From assembly GCF_934424005.1 (NCBI RefSeq), contig NZ_CAKRXI010000009.1, positions 1 through 64,000 of the forward strand: a DNA stretch of 64,000 nucleotides, given 5' to 3'. The position numbers and the translations under genes were made by a program. Origin of the DNA: an uncultured Blautia sp. GTDB lineage: Bacteria; Bacillota; Clostridia; Lachnospirales; Lachnospiraceae. Shown here one piece after another: positions 8,814 through 14,996 of this stretch (positions are counted from its first letter, which is position 1; every line of letters starts with the position of its first letter). The notes below the pieces were generated by a model. It was given only the letters and a program-made list of their open reading frames with translations, was not told where the DNA came from and did not search any database.

Positions 8814-10193
8814 ATGAACAAGATTAAACATGCAGCAGCGAAGAAGGTTTTCGCAGGAGTAATGGATTATGCTGTTGATCAGGTGAATAAGGATCCAGAG
8901 GCAGCTTATGAGAAAATTATCGACACTGCTGAGAAGTATTTAAAAGATTTCGGAAAGGGTGTGAACTGGGACTATCTCAGAAAAGTTGCCTGTAATCCGG
9001 AATATACACTGAATCGTTATATAACTTCCATGGTACAGGAACTTCATCCTAACGTTCTGAAGACAACTCTGATGAATCTTGGATTTGAGGCTTTTTATAA
9101 TGGAACAAAAACGATTCATGAGATGCGAGAAATACATAAATGTAATATCCCGTGGATCATTCTGATGGACCCTACCAGTGCATGCAATCTGCATTGTACA
9201 GGATGCTGGGCAGCAGAATACGGAAACAAGTTGAATCTTTCTTTTGATGATATGGATTCTATCGTTACACAGGGTAAAGAACTGGGAGTTTATTTCTATA
9301 TGATGACAGGTGGAGAACCACTGGTAAGAAAGAAAGACATCATTGAACTCTGCAGAAAACACAATGACTGTGTATTCTTTGCATACACAAACGGTACTCT
9401 GGTTGATGAAGCTCTCTGCAAACAGATGCAGGAAGTCGGAAACCTGTTCCTTGGCTTAAGTGTTGAGGGTGAGCCGGATGTCAATGATATGCGTCGTGGA
9501 GAAGGTGTATACAATAAGGTTATGCATGCTATGGATCTTCTGAAAGAACATGGTCTTGTATTTGGTACATCAATCTGCTACACAAGTGCGAACTATAAGA
9601 GTGTTACAAGCGATGATTTCATTAAGATGCTTGTAGATAAGGGATGTCGTTATGCTCTGTACTTCCATTACATGCCGGTTGGAAATGCAGCATCTGTTGA
9701 TCTGCTTCTGAATCCGGAACAGCGTGTTTATGTGAAGAACCGTGTAAGAGAGATCCGTAACATGGAACATGGTCCTGGAATCTTCACTATGGACTTCCAG
9801 AATGATGGTGAGTTTGTTGGTGGATGTATCGCCGGAGGAAGAAACTACTTCCATATTAATGCAAACGGTGATGCTGAACCATGTGTATTCATTCATTACT
9901 CTAACGGAAATATCCATGAGAACACAATCCTTGAGATTCTGAAACAGCCGTTGTTCATGGCTTATCATGACAACCAGCCGTTTAACGATAACATGCTTCG
10001 TCCATGCCCGATGCTTGAGAATCCGGAGATCCTGCAGCGTATCGTAAAAGAAAGTGGTGCACATTCAACAGATCTGCAGTCTCAGGAGACAGCGGAACAT
10101 CTTTGCAGTAAGTGTGTACACTATGCTGAAGAGTGGGCTCCGGTTGCCGAGAAGCTGTGGGCTGAAGAGCAGGCAGCGAAGGCTGAGAAGTAA
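8814..10193 (+). CDS. Radical SAM protein with SPASM-like C-terminal Cys cluster
   Basis: A 459-aa radical SAM enzyme. An N-terminal region of about 110 aa without a recognisable motif precedes the cluster motif CNLHCTGC (Cys124, 128, 131). The SAM-binding MTGGEPLV follows. The C-terminal half carries GGCIAGGRNYFHINANGDAEPC and later RPCPML and HLCSKC, which suggests one or two auxiliary 4Fe-4S clusters of the SPASM/twitch kind. The start at 8814 follows GGAGG at suitable spacing; the upstream TTG at 8790 has no such site. No precursor peptide gene was seen nearby, so the substrate is unknown. It is followed immediately by a long intergenic hairpin. Confidence 0.88.
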   Translation: MNKIKHAAAKKVFAGVMDYAVDQVNKDPEAAYEKIIDTAEKYLKDFGKGVNWDYLRKVACNPEYTLNRYITSMVQELHPNVLKTTLMNLGFEAFYNGTKTIHEMREIHKCNIPWIILMDPTSACNLHCTGCWAAEYGNKLNLSFDDMDSIVTQGKELGVYFYMMTGGEPLVRKKDIIELCRKHNDCVFFAYTNGTLVDEALCKQMQEVGNLFLGLSVEGEPDVNDMRRGEGVYNKVMHAMDLLKEHGLVFGTSICYTSANYKSVTSDDFIKMLVDKGCRYALYFHYMPVGNAASVDLLLNPEQRVYVKNRVREIRNMEHGPGIFTMDFQNDGEFVGGCIAGGRNYFHINANGDAEPCVFIHYSNGNIHENTILEILKQPLFMAYHDNQPFNDNMLRPCPMLENPEILQRIVKESGAHSTDLQSQETAEHLCSKCVHYAEEWAPVAEKLWAEEQAAKAEK

Positions 10194-10208
10194 AGATATA
10201 AAAATTTG

Positions 10209-10435
10209 GGATGTATACGAAACGTCTCTATTATATCTGTGTTTCAGACAATTCAGAAATTCAGAAGTACTATAAGAACAAAATAATATAAAAAGCACCC
10301 CGGAAAAGAGATGAACTCGCTACGCTCAGACAGCATCATTTTCCGGGGTAAAATATTATTTTTTTCTTTAAGTACTTCTACAAATTTCTTCAGGCGTCTG
10401 AGCACCAGATACAGTAGAGACGTTTTTGTATATCC
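10209..10435 (+). repeat. Long-hairpin element A (conserved apex)
   Basis: About 227 bp folds as one interrupted hairpin. Its outer arms pair across 10209-10230 and 10415-10435 (GGATGTATAC with GTATATCC, ACGTCTCTA with TAGAGACGT). Inner arms include AGAAGTACT with AGTACTTCT and CCCCGGAAAA with TTTTCCGGGG. The apex at 10314-10333 reads AACTCGCTACGCTCAGACAG, shared with elements B-E. It lies just after the radical SAM stop codon, in sense orientation. No coding potential was seen. Confidence 0.75.
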
Positions 10436-10499
10436 GAAAGGTTTTTATACGGGGAAGAGAGTGTGAACCGGTAGGTTGTATTAGTCGGCAGGATAGTGA

Positions 10500-10546
10500 A
10501 AACCCAGAAGGCCAGAAGGATTCTGGTTAGGTTAGGGTTTATTTTT
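10500..10546 (+). terminator. Terminator-like hairpin before rfbF
   Basis: AACCC and GGGTT flank an inner CCAGAA/TTCTGG hairpin, followed by ATTTTTG. With element A it accounts for the 417-bp gap between the radical SAM gene and rfbF. I see nothing else there. Confidence 0.5.
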
Positions 10547-10610
10547 GCAGGGGTTTGTATTAGAATAGGAGTATTAGAGAGAATTACAGTATACGAAGTG
10601 GAGAAGATAT

Positions 10611-11387
10611 ATGAAAGTTGTTATTTTAGCGGGTGGTTTTGGGACAAGAATCAGTGAGGAGAGTCATCTGAAGCCGAAGCCAATGATCGAGATCGGTGAG
10701 AAGCCGATCTTATGGCATATCATGAAGATGTATTCTGCGTATGGCTTTAATGAGTTTGTGATCTGCTGTGGATATAAGCAGCATGTGATCAAGGAGTGGT
10801 TTGCGGATTATTATCTTCATAACAGTAATATCACGTTCGATTTTACGCAGGAAAACAAGATGATCGTACACAATAATGTGCTGGAGCCGTGGAAGGTAAC
10901 GCTGGTTGATACCGGTCTGAATACTATGACCGGCGGTCGTATCAAACGCGTAAAAGAGTATCTGGACGGAGATACGTTTATGCTCACTTACGGTGATGGA
11001 GTTGCGGATGTAAATATCAGAGAACTTCTGGAATATCACCGCTCCCATGGTAAGATGGCGACGATCACAGCAGCACAGCCGGGAGGACGATTTGGTATCC
11101 TGGATATTCAGAATGATGGAACGATTACGAATTTTAAAGAGAAGAAAAAAGAAGACGGCGGCTGGATCAATGCCGGTTTTATGGTGCTGGAGCCGTCCAT
11201 TATGGATCTGATCGAAGGGGACCAGACCGTGTTTGAAAAAGAACCTCTTGTAGAAGCCGCGCGTATGGGACAGTTGAATGCATACCGTCATAAGGGCTTC
11301 TGGCAGTGTATGGATACGCTGCGTGAAAAGAATCTTCTGGAGGCATTGTGGCAGAGCGGTGAGGCACCGTGGAAGATCTGGGAGTAA
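10611..11387 (+). CDS. rfbF: Glucose-1-phosphate cytidylyltransferase
   Basis: A 258-aa sugar-nucleotide transferase that makes CDP-glucose from CTP and glucose 1-phosphate, the entry to CDP-3,6-dideoxyhexose pathways. The nucleotide-binding signature is MKVVILAGGFGTRISEES (residues 1-18), followed by KPKPMIEIGEKPILWHIM. LTYGDGVADVN carries the metal site, and the GFWQCMDT motif is near the C-terminus. Length and motifs match RfbF. No rfbG, rfbH or glycosyltransferase gene is nearby, so it is an orphan copy. Confidence 0.93.
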   Translation: MKVVILAGGFGTRISEESHLKPKPMIEIGEKPILWHIMKMYSAYGFNEFVICCGYKQHVIKEWFADYYLHNSNITFDFTQENKMIVHNNVLEPWKVTLVDTGLNTMTGGRIKRVKEYLDGDTFMLTYGDGVADVNIRELLEYHRSHGKMATITAAQPGGRFGILDIQNDGTITNFKEKKKEDGGWINAGFMVLEPSIMDLIEGDQTVFEKEPLVEAARMGQLNAYRHKGFWQCMDTLREKNLLEALWQSGEAPWKIWE

Positions 11388-11439
11388 AAAAACTTCTGGA
11401 GAACAATCTGTTATAAATAAATCTGTTGGAGGAAATATT

Positions 11440-11619
11440 TTGAAAGCGACAAGCTGCGATTACTGTGCAAATTATGTATACGATGAAGAAAATGAAAGCT
11501 ATTACTGCGATGTGAACCTGGATGAGGACGAATATTACCGCTTTATCAGTACAGAATATAAAGAATGTCCGTATTATCGTAATGGGGATGAGTACAGGGT
11601 AGTGAGACACCAGATGTAA
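11440..11619 (+). CDS. Small Cys-rich protein (DUF6472-like)
   Basis: A 59-aa acidic protein with four conserved Cys (SCDYCANY..., YYCDVN and ECPYY), likely binding one metal ion. It resembles the short DUF6472 family of clostridia, whose function is unknown. The start is a TTG at 11440 preceded by TTGGAGGAAATATT, a strong ribosome site with good spacing. The longer in-frame extension to 11278 would overlap rfbF and looks like shadow sequence. It sits between rfbF and a DNA glycosylase gene in the same direction. Confidence 0.7.
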   Translation: MKATSCDYCANYVYDEENESYYCDVNLDEDEYYRFISTEYKECPYYRNGDEYRVVRHQM

Positions 11620-11657
11620 AAATTACGAAAGTCAGTAATTAAGGGACGGAGAAAAAC

Positions 11658-12482
11658 ATGATTACAGTAGAGCTGGATAATTTCAGCCTGAGAGAAATCT
11701 GCCGGTCGGGACAGTGCTTCCGTATGCGTGAGACGGCGGAAAATAACACATATGAACTGGTTGCCGGGGATAAATATCTGAAGATATCCCAGGCGGGAAG
11801 CATTGTAAATTTTTATTGCAGTGATGTAGAATTTATCTGCTATTGGGTACCGTATTTTGATATTGATTCTGATTATGGAAAATATATTGAAAAGGTGAAT
11901 CCGAGGGATAAATATTTGAGCGCGGCAGTACAGTGTGGAAATGGAATCCGTATCCTGCGACAGGATCTTTGGGAAATGATCATTACTTTTTTGATCTCGC
12001 AGCAGAATAATATTTCCAGGATTCGTGGCTGCATCGAAAGACTTTGTGCCAGATATGGCGAGAAACTGGAAGCGGGGGATACTGAATATTATTCCTTTCC
12101 GACACCGCAGCAGCTGGCCGGGGCAACAGAAGAAGAATTGCGGGGGCTTGGAATGGGATACCGCGCCAGATATATCGTGGAGACAACGCGAAGCATTCTG
12201 GATGGAGAAGTTTCGCTGGAAAAATTATATCAGGTGAAATATTACCGCAGAGCCCGAAAAGAGCTGATGAAGCTCAGTGGAGTGGGCGAAAAAGTAGCAG
12301 ACTGCATTTGTCTGTTTGCATTGCATCACATGGATGCATTCCCGATCGATACGCATATCCGGCAGGTTCTTGACGAACATTATCGCAGAGGTTTTCCGAA
12401 CAGGAGATATCATGGCATGAGAGGTATCATGCAGCAATATATTTTTTATTATGAACTGATCGGAGAGAGAGGGAAGATATGA
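11658..12482 (+). CDS. 8-oxoguanine DNA glycosylase/AP lyase (OGG1-like)
   Basis: A 274-aa base-excision repair enzyme with an N-terminal OGG-type domain (FRMRE near residues 20-25) and a C-terminal helix-hairpin-helix-GPD domain. The segment SGVGEKVADCICLFALHHMDAFPIDTHI contains the hairpin, the candidate catalytic Lys (GEK) and the essential Asp of PIDTH. This matches the OGG1 pattern GVGTKVADCICL. The gene overlaps the next by 4 nt (ATGA), implying translational coupling. Confidence 0.9.
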   Translation: MITVELDNFSLREICRSGQCFRMRETAENNTYELVAGDKYLKISQAGSIVNFYCSDVEFICYWVPYFDIDSDYGKYIEKVNPRDKYLSAAVQCGNGIRILRQDLWEMIITFLISQQNNISRIRGCIERLCARYGEKLEAGDTEYYSFPTPQQLAGATEEELRGLGMGYRARYIVETTRSILDGEVSLEKLYQVKYYRRARKELMKLSGVGEKVADCICLFALHHMDAFPIDTHIRQVLDEHYRRGFPNRRYHGMRGIMQQYIFYYELIGERGKI

Positions 12483-14002
12483 AGTATTTTGTAAATGTAC
12501 TGGTGGATGTTCTAGGGGCAGTCTATCAGACAGCAGGCGCATCGCTGCTTATCGCGGTTCTGATCATGTGTGTCTATATGCTGGGAAGGAAGCAGGGCGT
12601 TGGACCGGTAGCCAGAGCGTGGATCTGGCAGTTTAAAGAAAGCAGCTGGTTTCGCAGACATTTTTTCCTTGTGTTTTATACCTGCATGCTGCTTTTCCGT
12701 ACGTTATTATGCCGGAGCGTCTGGGGAAATCCATTGGAAAATGTGATCGGAATCTGGGGCCTGCATTATAACGGGCAGCTGTATACCGAGAATTTTGAGA
12801 ATCTGATACTGTTTATGCCGTTTATTATGTTTCTTTTCTGGGCGAGAGAAGAAAAAGATCACACAAAGGATAAAAGAATTCAGGAAGTACTGCTGAACAG
12901 TTTTGAGATCAGTTTCTGCTTTTCGCTTGGAATTGAAACCTGTCAGCTCTTTTTGAAAATCGGAACGTTTCAGCTGACGGATCTTTTCTTTAATACACTT
13001 GGCGGAATGCTTGGTGGAGTGATCTACTGGGGATTTGAGAGAACCAGAAACAGAATTGTTTCCAGCGTGAAGAAAATCGGGGGCTGGGATGTTATCCCGT
13101 GGAAAAGTGCCGTGCAGAAAGAATCAGATGTGGAAAACACTGCGGAAGCTGTTACAGTCGTAGAGGGAAGCCTTCCGGAAGATGCGATTGTCCCGGAATG
13201 TTCGGAGCCAAGATATGCTGCAATCGAGAAGCTGGTAAGAGAAGCCGGTCAGAAAATGCTGAAGGCGAGACCGGGTGAGGAAAATATCCATAAAAAAGAG
13301 GGGCTTGCAAATTTTTGTACAGATTATGATACAGCAATCCAGAGATTTCTGATCAAAGGTCTGGGTGAGATTCTTCCGGGAGCTGCTTTCTTCGGGGAAG
13401 AAGACACAGAAGGAAATGCCGGTGCTGATGCAGAGGGTGAATTTACTTTCTACATAGATCCGATCGATGGAACTACGAACTTTATGTTTGATTATCATCA
13501 CAGTTGTGTATCGGTTGGTCTGGCACATGGCGAGCAGATGATTGCCGGATTTGTATATCATCCATATGTGGACGATATGTATGTGGCAGTGAGAGGACAC
13601 GGAAGTTATCTGAATGGAAAGAGACTTCAGATGGCTGATAAACCGGTGGAAGAGGGAATCGTGGAATTTGGCTGTGCGAGATACAATGAAGCAGGAATCG
13701 ACTGGCTGTTCCGCGTGGTGAAGGAAATGTTCCAGAACAGTCTTTCTATCCGATGTGGCGGTTCTGCGGCACTGGGACTCTGCAGAGGAGCATCCGGAAG
13801 TAACACCGTTTATCTGGAACTGAAACTGCAGCCGTATGATTATGCGGCTGCATCGGTAATCCTGGAGGAAGCCGGAGGCAAGATCACACAGATTGATGGC
13901 AGCCCGATTACCTTACATGAGGGATGCTCGATCATCGGAGGAACGCCTGCGGCATGGCAGGAAAGTAAAGAAGCTTTTGAAAAATTAAAAGAAGAGATAT
14001 AG
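12479..14002 (+). CDS. VanZ-like membrane domain fused to inositol-monophosphatase-family domain
   Basis: A 507-aa two-domain protein. Residues 1-195 form a VanZ-like membrane domain with about five hydrophobic segments, including NLILFMPFIMFLFW and TCQLFLKIGTFQLTDLFFNTLGGMLGG. A charged linker to about 240 leads to an IMPase/CysQ-type phosphatase with GEED, DPIDGTTNFMFDY and, near the end, PYDYAAASVILEEAGG in place of the usual WDxAAG. All metal-binding acids appear present. The fusion suggests a membrane-tethered cytosolic phosphomonoesterase. The substrate is unknown, and the fusion was read in one open frame. Confidence 0.85.
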   Translation: MKYFVNVLVDVLGAVYQTAGASLLIAVLIMCVYMLGRKQGVGPVARAWIWQFKESSWFRRHFFLVFYTCMLLFRTLLCRSVWGNPLENVIGIWGLHYNGQLYTENFENLILFMPFIMFLFWAREEKDHTKDKRIQEVLLNSFEISFCFSLGIETCQLFLKIGTFQLTDLFFNTLGGMLGGVIYWGFERTRNRIVSSVKKIGGWDVIPWKSAVQKESDVENTAEAVTVVEGSLPEDAIVPECSEPRYAAIEKLVREAGQKMLKARPGEENIHKKEGLANFCTDYDTAIQRFLIKGLGEILPGAAFFGEEDTEGNAGADAEGEFTFYIDPIDGTTNFMFDYHHSCVSVGLAHGEQMIAGFVYHPYVDDMYVAVRGHGSYLNGKRLQMADKPVEEGIVEFGCARYNEAGIDWLFRVVKEMFQNSLSIRCGGSAALGLCRGASGSNTVYLELKLQPYDYAAASVILEEAGGKITQIDGSPITLHEGCSIIGGTPAAWQESKEAFEKLKEEI

Positions 14003-14009
14003 ATCAGAG

Positions 14010-14046
14010 CCGACAAGATTCTAAAAAGAGTTTTGTCGGTTTTTTA
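14010..14046 (+). terminator. Terminator after VanZ-phosphatase gene
   Basis: A CCGACAA...TTGTCGG stem with an AT-rich loop is followed by T6. Confidence 0.85.
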
Positions 14047-14068
14047 CTTTATAAGAAATTACTCCGCA

Positions 14069-14182
14069 AATAAAAAAAGCATAATTATTTCGGCTGGGCG
14101 GTGTATCCAGCATCTCAGGTACTCTGATCAGAGTGCGTCGGGAACCTTTTCCGACCTCGAAATAATCATGCTTATTTTTATG
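14069..14182 (-). ncRNA. Candidate structured RNA, four-way junction
   Basis: A 16-bp closing stem with one mismatch (arms near 14077-14092 and 14158-14173) encloses three small hairpins: GCTGG/CCAGC, ACTCT-GATC-AGAGT and GTCGG/CCGAC. On the minus strand the structure is followed by T7, and it lies directly 3' of the minus-strand PBECR-like gene. It may be that gene's terminator, an independent RNA or a small repeat. It is not a tRNA: no anticodon or T-arm signature is present. Confidence 0.5.
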
Positions 14183-14229
14183 TATGTAAATATATTAGGT
14201 AGTATACTTGTTTAGAACAAAATTGTCAA

Positions 14230-14613
14230 TTATTCTCTTGAAAATTTTTTAATGCGTCCACTATGCAAACGCCTATCTATTTTTGATTTTTGAATGTCAA
14301 ACATAGTTGAGACATAATAATATTGTCCGTTTGAGTCTAATTTTATACCAATCATCACATTATCCTTATAGCATTTAATAAGTTCAAGTGACTTTTCTGG
14401 TTCATTAGGATTGATTCCGATATAATCTGGTGAAGTGATAATGTCGGAGATGTAATCAACATATTTTAAACAATTGTAATGCTTTCGTTTTACCATATGA
14501 GCTGGCAATCCTTTTGATCTGTAAATATTCAATTCTTTATAATCTATATTCAAAATTTCATTGAAACGTTGATTATATTTACCAACCAATAAAATATCAT
14601 TATTTTCAGACAT
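14230..14613 (-). CDS. PBECR-like (barnase/EndoU/colicin/RelE-type) small protein
   Basis: A 127-aa protein. The segment LPAHMVKRKHYNCLKYVDYISDIITSPDYIGINPNEPEKSLELIKCY, followed by IGIKLD..YYYVSTMFDI and HSGRIKKF, matches the pattern I know from PBECR-type domains, proposed nuclease-like modules in mobile-element polyvalent proteins and stand-alone genes. His at HMVKRKH and the C-terminal SGR are candidate functional residues, which is inference. The start follows CCGGAG at good spacing. It is flanked by AT-rich DNA with no other ORF, so no partner antitoxin gene is evident. Confidence 0.6.
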   Translation of the reverse strand: MSENNDILLVGKYNQRFNEILNIDYKELNIYRSKGLPAHMVKRKHYNCLKYVDYISDIITSPDYIGINPNEPEKSLELIKCYKDNVMIGIKLDSNGQYYYVSTMFDIQKSKIDRRLHSGRIKKFSRE

Positions 14614-14838
14614 ATAAACACTCCGGCAATATACTGATTATTATTATATCATAGGCTGAAATCCCTTGCAGTATCTTAAAAATGGAGAAAATATCGATAA
14701 ATGTCGTTTGGGCTAAAAGATGAAAATAGGAAATTAAAACGATAAAAAAGCATTGTGTGGTTGAAAAACTGCATAGTGTTTTTTTATTACGAAAAAGTTA
14801 AATTAAAGTAACAAGTGTATTTCATGCTATTTTGTTAC

Positions 14839-14853
14839 TGAAAATGATTTTCA
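14839..14853. promoter_or_regulatory. Fur-family-like 7-1-7 operator
   Basis: TGAAAATGATTTTCA is a perfect 7-1-7 palindrome of the kind bound by Fur/Zur/PerR proteins. It has the same geometry as the two sites before the local zur gene but a different centre. It lies about 60 bp upstream of the promoter of the Tp47-like gene. Confidence 0.5.
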
Positions 14854-14888
14854 ATAAGAACATTAATGAGAAAAAAAGTCAATTTCTG

Positions 14889-14964
14889 GTTAGAAAATGC
14901 TAACATTTTTGTGGACATGAAAAAGGAGTTATGGTATAAAAATAAATGGTTAGAAAACGCTAAC
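14889..14964 (+). promoter_or_regulatory. Promoter of the Tp47-like gene between two identical operators
   Basis: A likely promoter, TGGACA (14912-14917), 17-nt spacer, TATAAA (14935-14940), is bracketed by two copies of GTTAGAAAAYGCTAAC at 14889-14904 and 14949-14964. The copies are exactly 60 bp apart and lie 7-8 bp outside the -35 and -10 boxes. This looks like dual-operator repression. I could not assign the regulator. The rest of the 380-bp gap back to the PBECR-like gene is AT-rich and otherwise blank. Confidence 0.6.
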
Positions 14965-14996
14965 GCAATAGCGTATATATAAAGAGGAGGAAGGAA

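Noticed and set aside
14069..14182. tRNA or tmRNA at the cloverleaf element
   Set aside because: It has no acceptor-stem length, T-loop or anticodon pattern; the closing stem is far too long.
14033..14215. 60-codon ORF over the cloverleaf element
   Set aside because: It begins inside the terminator of the preceding gene and crosses a strongly paired region; structure explains the sequence better.
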